Assembly (NCBI RefSeq): GCF_015546995.1
Contig: NZ_JADMUH010000019.1
Location: forward strand, 1 to 36,291
Origin: Streptococcus infantis
GTDB lineage: Bacteria; Bacillota; Bacilli; Lactobacillales; Streptococcaceae
Reading direction: 5' to 3'
Length of the DNA stretch: 36,291 bases
The notes beneath the pieces are model-generated. The model was not told the DNA's origin. It did no database searches and saw only the letters and a list, made by a program, of their open reading frames with translations. Positions 18,133-28,465 of the stretch are shown here, piece by piece. The position numbers and the translations under genes are program-made. Within the stretch, counting starts at the first letter, position 1; each line of letters begins with the position of its first letter.

Positions 18133-19170
18133 TCAATTTGATTGGCTCGCAATCTGCAATAAAGCCTTCTCAAACAAGTACCCTTTTTCGTAAACACCAG
18201 TCTTAATTTGATAATCTGCCTGAATGAGATAACGAATAGAATCTTGTAGAAAATTCAGGGACAATCCTCGCGTGTCACGAAGGGCAAATTTGATTTGATA
18301 GGGATTCGGATTGCGACCAAGATAGTGACCCAAACTGCTGACCATCTGAGATTCTGTCTGACCAGACTCTTGCAATATTTTTACCTGTGTATAGAGTCTA
18401 AACTGTCCCAGCATAATGGCAATCAGCTTAATCTCATCTTCACCCTGTAAGGTCAAATCTTTAACTAAATCTCTCGCCTGATCAATTTTCTTAGTTAATA
18501 TTAATTGGGTCAAATCAAAAATATTATCCTGCAAAGTCTTTGGAATTGCTTCAACAATATCTTCTTCTGTTATCAGACCACTATCCTTATAAGACAGTAA
18601 GAAGAGCAGGTTTTTCTGAATTTCACTGAATTGAAAACTAGATTTGATAAGCAACTGTTCAAAGGAATTTCCATCAAAAGTAAGTCCTTGTTCCTGAGTC
18701 CACTTTTGAAAATAGGCTCGCAACTCTTGCTCTTTAGGATCGATGGCTTCGAAAACCTTCGCATCCCGCTTGAGCAATTTGACCAAACGTCTCTTACTAT
18801 CCAACTTCCCTTCAGCAAAAATGACTAGTTTACTTGAAGGTAAAGGATTTTCCAGATAGTCTTCAAAAGACTTAAGCTCATCATCAGTTAGATAGCGTTT
18901 TTTAGCTGTCGTTATATCGACAAAATGATCTAAAATAACAATTTTTTCATCCGCAAAGAAAGGAAGACTAACTAGCTCTAGTTCCAAGCTTTTGTAGTCT
19001 ACTTCTTTCATGTCAAAATAAGCAAAGTTCAAATCTGCAGGATCGTAGCCGATTTGCTTGAGAACCTGTGTTTTCATGACGTCATACTGACCTTGATCAG
19101 CCCCTGTAAACAGGGTCAAACTAGGTAAATTTGATAGGGATAGCTTTCGGCTTTCTTCTATGGCTAGCAT
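18133..19170 (-). CDS. holA: DNA polymerase III delta subunit
   Basis: Clamp-loader subunit that opens the beta sliding clamp; part of the replicative holoenzyme in the cytoplasm. The 345 residues follow the HolA pattern: an N-terminal domain with the degenerate nucleotide-fold start SLTLFTGADQGQYDV, a middle segment with LVIFAEGKLDSKRRLVKLLK, and an all-helical C-terminal collar domain ending GYLFEKALLQIAS. AAAGGAG lies upstream of the ATG. It follows pyrD by 32 bases and probably shares its transcript, before sodA starts from its own promoter. Confidence 0.93.
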   Translation of the reverse strand: MLAIEESRKLSLSNLPSLTLFTGADQGQYDVMKTQVLKQIGYDPADLNFAYFDMKEVDYKSLELELVSLPFFADEKIVILDHFVDITTAKKRYLTDDELKSFEDYLENPLPSSKLVIFAEGKLDSKRRLVKLLKRDAKVFEAIDPKEQELRAYFQKWTQEQGLTFDGNSFEQLLIKSSFQFSEIQKNLLFLLSYKDSGLITEEDIVEAIPKTLQDNIFDLTQLILTKKIDQARDLVKDLTLQGEDEIKLIAIMLGQFRLYTQVKILQESGQTESQMVSSLGHYLGRNPNPYQIKFALRDTRGLSLNFLQDSIRYLIQADYQIKTGVYEKGYLFEKALLQIASQSN

Positions 19171-19202
19171 CTATTCTCCTTTCTTTATAGTTTCGCTTTT
19201 AT

Positions 19203-20138
19203 TTAATCAATATAATGTAATTTACCACGGAAATCATCTAGGCTTTGATATCCTTTTTCCACCATAATTTCTTTGAGTTCCTTGGTAATACGCTCAAAAG
19301 CACCTACTCCTTCTTTATGAAGAGTAGTTCCTACCTGCACCATGCTAGCACCACATAGGATATGTTCAAAAGCATCACGCCCCGTTAATACTCCACCAGT
19401 TCCAATGATTTGAATTTGAGGATTTAAGCGTTGATAAAAGGCATGGACATTGGCAAGGGCAGTTGGTTTAATGTATTCTCCACCAATTCCACCAAAGCCA
19501 TTCTTAGGACGAATCACGACCGACTCATCTTGAATATAAAGACCATTTCCAATAGAGTTGACACAATTGACAAATTTGAGTGGGTATTTGTTAAAAATAG
19601 CTGCCGCTTGATCAAAATGTACAATATCAAAGTAAGGTGGAAGCTTAATCCCAAGAGGTTTTGTAAAATACTCAAAAACTTCTGACAAGATACGGTCTGT
19701 TGTTTCAAAATCATAGGCAATCTGAGGCTTACCTGGAACATTTGGGCATGAGAGATTGAGCTCGGTTAAACCACGAAAATCACTTTCTTGAACCTTCTTC
19801 AAGATGGTATGAGTTTCCTCTGGAGACATTCCAACTAAAGATAGAAAGAAGGTACGATTTGGCTCCTTTTCTTGCAATTCCAAAAGGTAGTTCAAGTAAT
19901 AGTCTAAACCATTATTTGGTAGACCCATAGAGTTAATAGAACCAAGTGGAACGTCTTGATAGCGAGGTTCAGGATTTCCCTGACGAAATTCCAAGGTTGC
20001 TGTTTTAGTGACAAAGGTTCCTGCTGCTGAATTTTTGACACCTTCCAACTCCTCAATGGTCATACAAGCAACTCCTGCTGCATTCATCAAGCAATTATCA
20101 AACTCAAAACCAGCAATCTGTGTTTTCGTTGATACCAT
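19203..20138 (-). CDS. pyrD: Dihydroorotate dehydrogenase, class 1A (fumarate type)
   Basis: Oxidises dihydroorotate to orotate in pyrimidine synthesis, with FMN; class 1A enzymes are soluble homodimers that pass electrons to fumarate. The 311 residues match class 1A. The active-site cysteine lies in [14 protein letters not shown], and flavin and substrate contacts in [32 protein letters not shown] and [10 protein letters not shown]. There is no N-terminal membrane segment (excludes class 2) and no partner pyrK in view (argues against class 1B). GGAGG precedes the ATG. Confidence 0.93.
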   Translation of the reverse strand: MVSTKTQIAGFEFDNCLMNAAGVACMTIEELEGVKNSAAGTFVTKTATLEFRQGNPEPRYQDVPLGSINSMGLPNNGLDYYLNYLLELQEKEPNRTFFLSLVGMSPEETHTILKKVQESDFRGLTELNLSCPNVPGKPQIAYDFETTDRILSEVFEYFTKPLGIKLPPYFDIVHFDQAAAIFNKYPLKFVNCVNSIGNGLYIQDESVVIRPKNGFGGIGGEYIKPTALANVHAFYQRLNPQIQIIGTGGVLTGRDAFEHILCGASMVQVGTTLHKEGVGAFERITKELKEIMVEKGYQSLDDFRGKLHYID

Positions 20139-20171
20139 GATTCTATTCCTCCAAAATCCATTATTTCTTTA

Positions 20172-20183
20172 TTATTATACCAT
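20172..20183 (-). promoter_or_regulatory. Extended -10 promoter of pyrD-holA
   Basis: On the minus strand TATGGTATAAT, TATAAT at 20174-20179, about 36 bases before the pyrD ATG. No clear -35. Confidence 0.65.
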
Positions 20184-20268
20184 ACTTTGGCAGGAGCCTT
20201 TTAATAAAACTAACCCTATAAAAAGGTTTCTAATTCAACTAATAAAACTAGCTTATTCAAATTGAAAG

Positions 20269-20283
20269 AATTTTTAGAAAATT
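20269..20283 (+). promoter_or_regulatory. CodY-type box upstream of gdhA
   Basis: AATTTTTAGAAAATT matches the CodY consensus AATTTTCWGAAAATT at 14 of 15 positions. It lies just upstream of the gdhA -35. CodY is a branched-chain amino acid sensor; its control of gdhA would fit nitrogen balance. Confidence 0.6.
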
Positions 20284-20295
20284 TATGTTTTTTTC

Positions 20296-20324
20296 TTTAC
20301 ACTGAAAATTTTTTCTGCTATAAT
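20296..20324 (+). promoter_or_regulatory. gdhA promoter
   Basis: TTTACA (20296-20301) and TATAAT (20319-20324) are 17 bases apart with an extended TG at 20316-20317: a strong sigma-A promoter. Transcription would begin near 20331, on the GlnR-type site. Confidence 0.85.
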
Positions 20325-20330
20325 GTCTCA

Positions 20331-21713
<1,383 letters not shown>

Positions 21714-21729
21714 TTCCTAGTAACTATAT

Positions 21730-21759
21730 AACTCCTCACATCTCCTGTGAGGAGTTTTT
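21730..21759 (+). terminator. Terminator after gdhA
   Basis: ACTCCTCACA (21731-21740) pairs perfectly with TGTGAGGAGT (21746-21755) around five bases and is followed by TTTT. Confidence 0.9.
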
Positions 21760-21769
21760 CTTATCCACA

Positions 21770-21801
21770 GAAAAAGACCTATCCGAGTGGATAGATCTTT
21801 A
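21770..21801 (-). terminator. Terminator after alaS
   Basis: On the minus strand AAGATCTATCC (21789-21799) pairs with GGATAGGTCTT (21774-21784), one U-G wobble, then TTTCTG. It sits back to back with the gdhA terminator. Confidence 0.8.
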
Positions 21802-21806
21802 TTTTC

Positions 21807-24425
21807 TTACAATTTACCTGCTACGGCATCCAACAATTCTTGGATCTTGGCTTGGTTGCTTCCTCCTGCCATGGCCATGTCTGGTTTCCCACCACCACGT
21901 CCATCAACGATTGGAGCCAATTCTTTAACCAAGTTACCTGCATGGATGTCTTTTGTCTTGCTGGCTACAAGAAGGTTGACCTTGTCACCGATGGCTGCGA
22001 CAAGAACAAGCACATCAGAGTAGTCTTTTTGCTTCCAGTTATCCGCAAAGGTGCGAAGAGCACCTGCATCTGAAACAGAAACTTGACTAGCAATGTAACG
22101 GTGACCATTTGCTTCTTGAACATTCTTGAAGATATCGCCTGCGGCTGCAGCTGCAGCTTTTTCCTTCAATTCTGTATTTTCTTTTTGCAATTGACGGAGT
22201 TGTTCTTGAAGTCCTTCAACCTTGTGAGGCACTTCCTTGAGTTGAGGGGCTTTCAAGGTTGCTGCGACTGCTTTCAGTGTATCTTCTTGTTCACGATAGG
22301 CTTCGAAAGCTTCCTTACCAGTCACTGCCAAGATACGACGAGTTCCTGATCCGATACCTTCTTCCTTGACAATCTTGAAGAGACCGATTTCAGAAGTGTT
22401 ACCTACGTGAGTACCACCACAAAGTTCAACTGAGTAGTCACCAATGGTCACAACACGGACTTCCTTACCGTATTTCTCCCCAAAGAGGGCCATAGCTCCC
22501 ATTTCTTTGGCTGTTTCGATGTCTGTCTCAACAGTCTTAACTGCGATGGCTTCCCAGATCTTCTCATTGACTTGTTGCTCAATAGCACGCAATTCTTCTG
22601 GAGTCACAGCTTGGAAATGGGTGAAGTCAAAGCGAAGGAATTCTACTTCGTTGAGTGAGCCTGCTTGAGTAGCGTGATGTCCAAGGATATTGTGAAGAGC
22701 CGCATGGAGCAAGTGAGTGGCTGTGTGGTTCTTCATGACACGGTGACGACGATTGCTATCGATGGCCAAAGTGTATTCTTGGTTCAAAGCAAGCGGTGCA
22801 AGAACTTCAACAGTATGAAGAGCTTGTCCATTCGGTGCTTTTTGAACGTCTGTCACTGTCGCTACGACGTTACCTGCAGCATCCAAGATTTGACCGTGGT
22901 CTGCAACCTGTCCACCCATTTCAGCGTAGAATGGAGTTTCTGCAAAGATAAGTGAAGCAGTTCCTTCTGATACACTTTCTACTTCAGCATTGTCCGCTAC
23001 GATAGCCACCAACTTAGAAGGCAATTGGCTAGCATTGTAGTTGAAGACACTCTCAACTGTAATGTTTTGAAGGGTTTCATTTTGCATACCCATTGAGCCA
23101 CCTTTGACAGCTGACGCACGCGCACGTTCTTGTTGCTCTTTCATGGCAGCTTCAAAACCTTCACGATCAACTGTCATTCCAGCTTCTTCAGCGATTTCTT
23201 CTGTCAACTCTACTGGGAATCCGTATGTATCGTAGAGTTTGAAAACATCTTGTCCAGCGATAACCGTTTGGCCTTTTTCTTTCAAGTCTGCTACGATAGT
23301 TTCTGCAAAGTGTTGACCTGAGTGAAGAGTGCGGGCAAATGACTCTTCCTCGCTCTTGACAATTTTTTCGATAAAGTCACGTTTTTCGAGCACTTCTGGG
23401 TAGTAGCTTTCCATGATTTTTCCAACAGTTGGAACGAGTTTGTAAAGGAAAGGCTCATTGATACCCAATTTTTGACCATGCATAGAGGCACGACGGAGCA
23501 AACGACGAAGGACATAACCACGACCTTCATTTCCTGGAAGGGCACCATCACCGATAGCAAATGAAAGAGAACGGATGTGGTCAGCGATGACCTTGAAGCT
23601 CATGTTGTCGCCATCTTGGTCATAAACCTTACCAGATAACTTCTCAACTTCGCGAATGATAGGCATAAATAGGTCTGTTTCAAAGTTGGTCTTAGCACCT
23701 TGGATAACAGCTACCAAACGCTCCAAACCAGCGCCCGTATCAATGTTCTTGTGTGGCAATTCCTTGTATTCGCTACGTGGTACAGCAGGGTCAGCGTTAA
23801 ATTGTGACAAGACGATGTTCCAGATTTCGATATAACGATCGTTTTCGATATCTTCTGCGAGAAGGCGAATACCAATATTTTCTGGGTCAAAGGCTTCCCC
23901 ACGGTCAAAGAAGATTTCTGTATCTGGTCCAGAAGGTCCCGCACCGATTTCCCAGAAGTTGTCTTCGATTGGAATCAAGTGACTTGGATCCACGCCCACT
24001 TCAATCCAGCGGTTGTATGAATCTGTGTCATCTGGATAGTAAGTCATGTAGAGTTTGTCTTTAGGGAAGTCAAACCATTCAGGACTTGTCAAAAGTTCAT
24101 AAGCCCAAGTAATGGCTTCGTCACGGAAGTAATCTCCAATTGAGAAGTTTCCCAACATTTCAAACATGGTATGGTGACGCGCCGTCTTCCCTACGTTTTC
24201 AATATCGTTGGTACGGATAGCCTTTTGCGCATTGGTAATCCGTGGGTTTTCAGGGATAATAGTTCCATCAAAATATTTTTTAAGAGTGGCTACCCCAGAG
24301 TTAATCCACAAAAGTGTTGGGTCGTTTACTGGAACCAAGCTAACTGATGGTTCTACTGAGTGACCTTTGGTCGCCCAGAAATCAAGCCACATTTGGCGGA
24401 CTTGTGCACTAGATAATTGTTTCAT
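21807..24425 (-). CDS. alaS: Alanyl-tRNA synthetase
   Basis: Charges tRNA-Ala with alanine. The 872 residues hold all domains: a class II catalytic core at the N-terminus ([36 protein letters not shown]), a tRNA-recognition region ([13 protein letters not shown]), an editing domain with zinc-binding [11 protein letters not shown] and [13 protein letters not shown], and a C-terminal dimerisation and C-Ala region with a coiled coil (about 725-755) ending [20 protein letters not shown] lies upstream of the ATG. The LURP-one gene is 16 bases upstream, and both lie behind an alanine T-box leader, so expression should rise when uncharged tRNA-Ala builds up. Confidence 0.98.
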   Translation of the reverse strand: MKQLSSAQVRQMWLDFWATKGHSVEPSVSLVPVNDPTLLWINSGVATLKKYFDGTIIPENPRITNAQKAIRTNDIENVGKTARHHTMFEMLGNFSIGDYFRDEAITWAYELLTSPEWFDFPKDKLYMTYYPDDTDSYNRWIEVGVDPSHLIPIEDNFWEIGAGPSGPDTEIFFDRGEAFDPENIGIRLLAEDIENDRYIEIWNIVLSQFNADPAVPRSEYKELPHKNIDTGAGLERLVAVIQGAKTNFETDLFMPIIREVEKLSGKVYDQDGDNMSFKVIADHIRSLSFAIGDGALPGNEGRGYVLRRLLRRASMHGQKLGINEPFLYKLVPTVGKIMESYYPEVLEKRDFIEKIVKSEEESFARTLHSGQHFAETIVADLKEKGQTVIAGQDVFKLYDTYGFPVELTEEIAEEAGMTVDREGFEAAMKEQQERARASAVKGGSMGMQNETLQNITVESVFNYNASQLPSKLVAIVADNAEVESVSEGTASLIFAETPFYAEMGGQVADHGQILDAAGNVVATVTDVQKAPNGQALHTVEVLAPLALNQEYTLAIDSNRRHRVMKNHTATHLLHAALHNILGHHATQAGSLNEVEFLRFDFTHFQAVTPEELRAIEQQVNEKIWEAIAVKTVETDIETAKEMGAMALFGEKYGKEVRVVTIGDYSVELCGGTHVGNTSEIGLFKIVKEEGIGSGTRRILAVTGKEAFEAYREQEDTLKAVAATLKAPQLKEVPHKVEGLQEQLRQLQKENTELKEKAAAAAAGDIFKNVQEANGHRYIASQVSVSDAGALRTFADNWKQKDYSDVLVLVAAIGDKVNLLVASKTKDIHAGNLVKELAPIVDGRGGGKPDMAMAGGSNQAKIQELLDAVAGKL

Positions 24426-24441
24426 TTGTATCTCCTTTTTA

Positions 24442-24927
24442 CTAATTTGAGTCTCTTTCTAGCATTTCTACATAGTCGATAGCGACACAGAGGGAAATGA
24501 CTAGGTCTGCATAAGATTCGTCATAGACGGTTACGGTATAGGTAGAGGTTAAATGGAAGAGTTCCTTGGCGATTTCCGCAATCACTTGATCACGGTCATC
24601 CAGAAGTTTAAAGTTTAAATCCCAGATATTCCCCTCAATGCGAAGACCTAGGTTGTCAAATTCATACTTATCTCTAAAGAAAGTCAACTTCTTTCGGATA
24701 TAAAAACTATCTCCATTACTGAGTTGAATCTCAAAGCGTGGCATGAAGGTCAACATTTCTTTACTAATCTCACTAACCTGTTCACCAGAATTATCAAAAA
24801 TGGTAAAGGTCTTAGGAATCTTAAAAAATGAACCTTCAACCTGATAGGCGACATTGCCAATCTCATCCTTGATATCAAAGCGTTCACCACCTAGGCGAAA
24901 TTTTTGTTTGACAAGAAATCTTCTCAT
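24442..24927 (-). CDS. LURP-one-related (YxjI-like) family protein
   Basis: A 161-residue protein of the LURP-one-related/YxjI family, a twelve-strand beta-barrel fold similar to Tubby. Its role in bacteria is unknown. Traits fitting the fold are the opening [19 protein letters not shown], alternating hydrophobic strands such as [10 protein letters not shown] and [14 protein letters not shown], and a hydrophobic C-terminal segment ([15 protein letters not shown]) that would be the central helix. The start at 24927 is preferred to the ATG at 24939, because the latter overlaps the SD GGAGG. It is the first gene after the alanine T-box and sits 16 bases before alaS. Confidence 0.8.
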   Translation of the reverse strand: MRRFLVKQKFRLGGERFDIKDEIGNVAYQVEGSFFKIPKTFTIFDNSGEQVSEISKEMLTFMPRFEIQLSNGDSFYIRKKLTFFRDKYEFDNLGLRIEGNIWDLNFKLLDDRDQVIAEIAKELFHLTSTYTVTVYDESYADLVISLCVAIDYVEMLERDSN

Positions 24928-24944
24928 AAGTACCTCCAAAAATA

Positions 24945-25120
24945 AAAGACAAATTCATATCACGAAGGGCGAAAAACCGCGGTACCACCTTCATTCAATG
25001 AACTTGTCATTCTTGATTCTTATGCAATTGTTACAATCGAGTAGCATGATTTTCTATCTTAGATGGCTCGCAGCACCGCCATTTCTCTGGACTAAGATGG
25101 AGAGAAAATCAATTCTCAAC
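24945..25120 (-). ncRNA. Alanine T-box riboswitch of the LURP-one-alaS operon
   Basis: Read on the minus strand. Stem I base GTTGAG (25115-25120) pairs with CTCGAT (25036-25041), and further stem I arms GATTTTCT/AGAAAATC and ATCTTAG/CTAAGAT close above. The specifier loop between them contains GCT (25043-25045), an alanine codon. The antiterminator pairs GAAGG (24988-24992) with CCTTC (24964-24968); its seven-base bulge TGGTACC (24981-24987) is the T-box that pairs with the tRNA CCA end, and GCG/CGC closes above. The competing terminator pairs GACAAGTTCAT (24998-25008) with ATGAATTTGTC (24948-24958) and is followed by TTTTATTTTT. Uncharged tRNA-Ala should favour read-through into alaS. Confidence 0.93.
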
Positions 25121-25126
25121 ATTCCT

Positions 25127-25155
25127 ATTATATCGTTTTGATAGAGATTCGTCAA
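25127..25155 (-). promoter_or_regulatory. Promoter of the T-box-alaS operon
   Basis: On the minus strand TTGACG (25150-25155) and TATAAT (25127-25132) are 17 bases apart. Transcription would start near 25120, at the foot of stem I. Confidence 0.85.
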
Positions 25156-25199
25156 GGTTAATGGCAATGAATCATAAATTTAGCTTTAAATCTCTTAAT

Positions 25200-26405
25200 T
25201 TACCTAGAGTTGCCTTGTGATGTTTGAGTAGTTTTGGGCTTATATATTGAAATTTTAATTCGTGTATTGTTCAAATCTACACCTTCACCTGGTTTTGGAC
25301 TTTGGCTAACTACAGTCTCTTCAGCAGTTCCTTCTGGAGCTGTGGAGACTTCTACCACTTCAATATTAGCCTCTTTTACACCTACTATCTGAATCAAGTT
25401 ATTCTTGGTAAATTCAAGGCTTGATCCAATATAACTTGGCATAGGAACTCTTGTTACCTTCTTGGCAACGGTCAAAGTAATCTCCGTCGCCTTACTAAGA
25501 TCATAAGTGGTTCCTTCTGGCAGACTTTGTTTCATAACAAGACCTGCCTCTGTTTCACTTGATTCTTCTTCTACAATCTTAATAAGATTTTCAGGAACTT
25601 TTTTCTCCTTGAGCTCAGCAACCACATCTATTGATTTTCGGCCAATAAAGTTTCCAATATATACTTTTGTAGCTTGTGGTCTAGTAGTGGGAGATGTTGT
25701 TGATCTTTGTTTATCTTGAGATTTACTAGTACTAGGTGAACTTGTGGTTGTTGTACTAGTCGAGGTTTCTGAAGTAGTTGGTTGAGTTGAATGATTATTA
25801 CTGTTATGAGTATAAGATGATTTAGACTTGGTCATACCTATAAAAAAAGTTCCAATTATCACTAATAAAAGTAAGCTTATAGCTATTCCGAAAAGCCACT
25901 TTATTCTACTTATTTTTTGTCTACGACGCTCTAATATTTCATTCTGTTCTATTTCTTCCTGTTGTTTTAATTGAAATTGCTCCGCAGCCAAACGTTGTCG
26001 TTCTATTTCTCTCTCTTTCTCAAGTAAATACTCATCATATTCAGCTTCTGCTTCTGCTAGAAGTATCTGTACCCTAACTCTCTCGTCTTCTGATTCAGCT
26101 TTAGCCCACAGTTTTTTTAAATCAAATATATTATCTTTATATTGTTGCTCTATACGTAATTCTAACTCTCTTTGATGACGAGATTCTTCATCCCATTGCC
26201 TCTGGCGTTCTAACTCATTTCTCTCTTTTAATGTTTCTTGTTGTTCTCGAGCAAGACGATTTTGTTCATCTAGTGCTGCCTGTTGCTTTTGGTTAGAAAA
26301 CTGCTGTTCCCATCTCTGCTGTTCCAACAAGTTATTTTGTCTTTTTAGCTCTTGATTCAATTCTTCTTCTCGACGAGCTTTTTCCCAATCATTCAAATTA
26401 TTCAT
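25200..26405 (-). CDS. Membrane protein with cytoplasmic coiled coil and two outer PASTA domains, no kinase
   Basis: A 401-residue protein of unknown role. Residues 1 to about 168 are very rich in Glu, Gln, Arg and Lys and should form a long coiled coil. One membrane helix follows (about 170-190) with [10 protein letters not shown] on its cytoplasmic side, giving N-in, C-out topology. Residues 191-245 are an almost pure Ser/Thr linker. Two PASTA-like repeats end the protein (about 247-315 and 319-388), each with the typical tail of a Q/S-x-P-x-x-G turn ([23 protein letters not shown]) and a beta strand. PASTA domains bind muropeptides in StkP/PrkC kinases. Here the kinase is absent and replaced by the coiled coil. 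AGGAG is at the start; it lies 8 bases after the GIY-YIG gene. AT-rich. Confidence 0.82.
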   Translation of the reverse strand: MNNLNDWEKARREEELNQELKRQNNLLEQQRWEQQFSNQKQQAALDEQNRLAREQQETLKERNELERQRQWDEESRHQRELELRIEQQYKDNIFDLKKLWAKAESEDERVRVQILLAEAEAEYDEYLLEKEREIERQRLAAEQFQLKQQEEIEQNEILERRRQKISRIKWLFGIAISLLLLVIIGTFFIGMTKSKSSYTHNSNNHSTQPTTSETSTSTTTTSSPSTSKSQDKQRSTTSPTTRPQATKVYIGNFIGRKSIDVVAELKEKKVPENLIKIVEEESSETEAGLVMKQSLPEGTTYDLSKATEITLTVAKKVTRVPMPSYIGSSLEFTKNNLIQIVGVKEANIEVVEVSTAPEGTAEETVVSQSPKPGEGVDLNNTRIKISIYKPKTTQTSQGNSR

Positions 26406-26413
26406 AGCCTCTC

Positions 26414-27238
26414 CTAATTTGCATTATAACCATGTTCTTTAGATTTTAATACTTCTTTCCACCAGGATTCACGTTTTAAAACAAACTTATCATCTATTTT
26501 TCCGTTATAGTTTTCCAGTACAGAGTATTGAAAATTTTCTTTAACGTAATTCAATCCATGTTTTTCAACTAAAATCCTAAGTTCTTTATTACCACCATGT
26601 CCATTATCCACATAGGATTGCCAACGTTGTAAAAGCATACCATAGTTTGAAGTTGCTGAGCCTACATATAATTTACCATTCTGCTTATCCGTAATAAGAT
26701 AAACAGCTTTTTGATTTTCTAAAGCGGTTATCCAATCTTTTTTTCTCAAACGTAAAATCAATTCTAATTCTTTGTAAGATAAAGAAATATTATCATATCC
26801 CGGAAATTCTTCTCCTCCAAATGAATCTGATAACAATTGCTCTATCACAAGTTTTTCCTTACAAGTTGTATACTTTAGAACTGAACCTCTAGATTCTTTT
26901 CTGTACCGAATAATTAGACGACCAAAAAGGGCTGAATATTCCTTTAGTTCAATTCCTTCATAATTTTGTCCTCCAGTAACAAAAAGTTCCTTACTCACTT
27001 CTTTTATAGTAGTTAATAACCATTTGTTATTATCAATCTTAATGAAATTTACGACAATATCTCCAACATTGAAATATCGCTTATTTGTTCTCCAAAATAA
27101 GTTGTAGTTATTAATTATTTCTTCGTCTCTCAAATAGGTCTGAATTGGATTTTCACCCGTCCAATTATTAAATTTCACCTTGAATTTTCTCTGATTTTGC
27201 TCACTTATATTCAAAATATCGTTTAACTTTATATCCAT
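26414..27238 (-). CDS. GIY-YIG nuclease-domain protein with an unassigned N-terminal region
   Basis: A 274-residue protein whose C-terminal third looks like a GIY-YIG endonuclease. The motif is altered to VYL...YVG ([18 protein letters not shown], about 178-195); Arg205 (LQRWQSYV), the likely catalytic Glu257 (RESWWKEVL) and an Asn near the end (HGYNAN) sit in the expected order. Residues 1-150 are unassigned; a beta-rich segment about 55-115 ([22 protein letters not shown]) could bind nucleic acid. No intron or repair context supports a homing or UvrC role. The gene is markedly AT-rich, has a consensus promoter and a weak SD (GGTGAG), and is first in a pair with the PASTA gene. A role in defence against foreign DNA is possible but unproven. 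Confidence 0.78.
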   Translation of the reverse strand: MDIKLNDILNISEQNQRKFKVKFNNWTGENPIQTYLRDEEIINNYNLFWRTNKRYFNVGDIVVNFIKIDNNKWLLTTIKEVSKELFVTGGQNYEGIELKEYSALFGRLIIRYRKESRGSVLKYTTCKEKLVIEQLLSDSFGGEEFPGYDNISLSYKELELILRLRKKDWITALENQKAVYLITDKQNGKLYVGSATSNYGMLLQRWQSYVDNGHGGNKELRILVEKHGLNYVKENFQYSVLENYNGKIDDKFVLKRESWWKEVLKSKEHGYNAN

Positions 27239-27288
27239 AACAAACTCTCACCCATAATATTTGCTTAACTTTACATCTCTCATATATT

Positions 27289-27317
27289 ATTATACAGAAA
27301 GGTGTAGTTATGGTCAA
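27289..27317 (-). promoter_or_regulatory. Promoter of the GIY-YIG-PASTA pair
   Basis: On the minus strand TTGACC (27312-27317) and TATAAT (27289-27294) are 17 bases apart, near consensus. It leaves a leader of about 44 bases before the ATG at 27238. Confidence 0.8.
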
Positions 27318-27350
27318 ACTTTAATAAGTTTGATTTATTAATTTCATCAT

Positions 27351-27381
27351 AAAAAACGAACCAGCTTGACTGGTTCGTTTT
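27351..27381. terminator. Terminator after potD
   Basis: AAAACGAACCAG (27353-27364) pairs perfectly with CTGGTTCGTTTT (27370-27381) around CTTGA, with A/T runs on both sides. It ends the potABCD operon before the GIY-YIG cassette. Confidence 0.93.
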
Positions 27382-27394
27382 GTTTTATATACTC

Positions 27395-28465
27395 CTACTT
27401 CCGATACATCTTAAACTGTAGGAAGAGGTCACTGTAGATTCCTGTCCATTTATGGTCAAATTTTTCATAAACTTCGAGGTGTTTCATAGTATCTGCATCT
27501 GGATAGAAGGACTTGTCCTCTTTTGTCTCCTCAGGGAGCATTTCCTTAGCAGCATTGTTTGGTGTTGAATAACCGACATACTCTGCATTTTTCAGAGCAT
27601 TTTCAGGCTTCAACATGAAGTTGATAAAGGCATAGGCTGCATCCTGGTTCTTAACTGTCTTTGGTATCACCATATTGTCAAACCAGAGGTTACTTGCTTC
27701 TGACGGTACGACATATTTGAGGTTAGGATTCTTTTCCAACATCTGGCTGGCTTCCCCTGAGAAGGTCACACCGATAGCAGCATTGTTCTGAATCATGTAA
27801 CCCTTCATCTCATCGGCTACAATTGCCTTGATATTAGGAGTCAGCTCATACAGTTTGTCAACCGTTTGTAACAGTTGTTGAGGATCTTTTGAGTTGAGGC
27901 TATAGCCTAGTGAGTTAAGACCTAAACCAAGAACTTCACGCGCCCCATCAAAGAGCATAATCGAATCCTTGTATTCTGGTTTCCAGAGGTCGTCCCAATG
28001 TTCAGGCGCTTCTTCCACCATGGTTTCATTGTATACAATTCCCAAAGTTCCCCAGAAGTATGGGATAGAGTACTGGTTATTTGGATCAAAAGACTGGTTG
28101 AGAAATTCTGGACCAATATTCTCAATTCCCTCAATTTTACTATAATCCAGTGGAACTAAAAGGTCTTCATCCTTCATTTTGTTAATCATGTACTCACTTG
28201 GGATGGCAATATCATAGGTTGTCCCACCCTGCTTGATTTTCGTGTACATGGCTTCGTTGGAGTCAAAGGTCTCATACTGAACTTGAATTCCTGTTTCTTC
28301 TGTAAATTTCTCTAGAAGTTCAGGGTCGATATAGTCTCCCCAGTTGTAGATGACCAATTTTTGACTATCACGGCTATTGATTTTACTATCAAGATGGTAA
28401 GAAATTCCCCACAAGACGAGGATAATCGCTAAAATTCCTGCTAAAAATGAATAGAGTCGTTTCAT
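27395..28465 (-). CDS. potD: Spermidine/putrescine-binding protein
   Basis: Binds polyamines outside the cell and delivers them to PotBC. The 356 residues are a periplasmic-binding fold of the polyamine type (YNWGDYIDPELLEKFTEETG near residue 40, IPSEYMINKM, PYFWGTLGIVYN). The N-terminus has a hydrophobic segment (about 5-24) but no lipobox cysteine after it, so the protein is probably held by an uncleaved membrane anchor or released by a signal peptidase I site. It overlaps potC by four bases and is last in the operon, before a strong terminator. Confidence 0.95.
   Translation of the reverse strand: MKRLYSFLAGILAIILVLWGISYHLDSKINSRDSQKLVIYNWGDYIDPELLEKFTEETGIQVQYETFDSNEAMYTKIKQGGTTYDIAIPSEYMINKMKDEDLLVPLDYSKIEGIENIGPEFLNQSFDPNNQYSIPYFWGTLGIVYNETMVEEAPEHWDDLWKPEYKDSIMLFDGAREVLGLGLNSLGYSLNSKDPQQLLQTVDKLYELTPNIKAIVADEMKGYMIQNNAAIGVTFSGEASQMLEKNPNLKYVVPSEASNLWFDNMVIPKTVKNQDAAYAFINFMLKPENALKNAEYVGYSTPNNAAKEMLPEETKEDKSFYPDADTMKHLEVYEKFDHKWTGIYSDLFLQFKMYRK

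Noticed and set aside
22083..22955. Plus-strand reading frames opposite alaS
   Set aside because: Shadow frames of a conserved gene, rich in Cys and Phe as expected from the reversed codons; no start signals.
24439..24942. ATG at 24939 as start of the LURP-one gene
   Set aside because: It overlaps GGAGG, which is the SD for the ATG at 24927; family members begin at the later residue.
26414..27238. Homing endonuclease or UvrC fragment
   Set aside because: No intron or intein context, and no UvrC helix-hairpin or UvrB-binding parts; a stand-alone accessory protein fits better.
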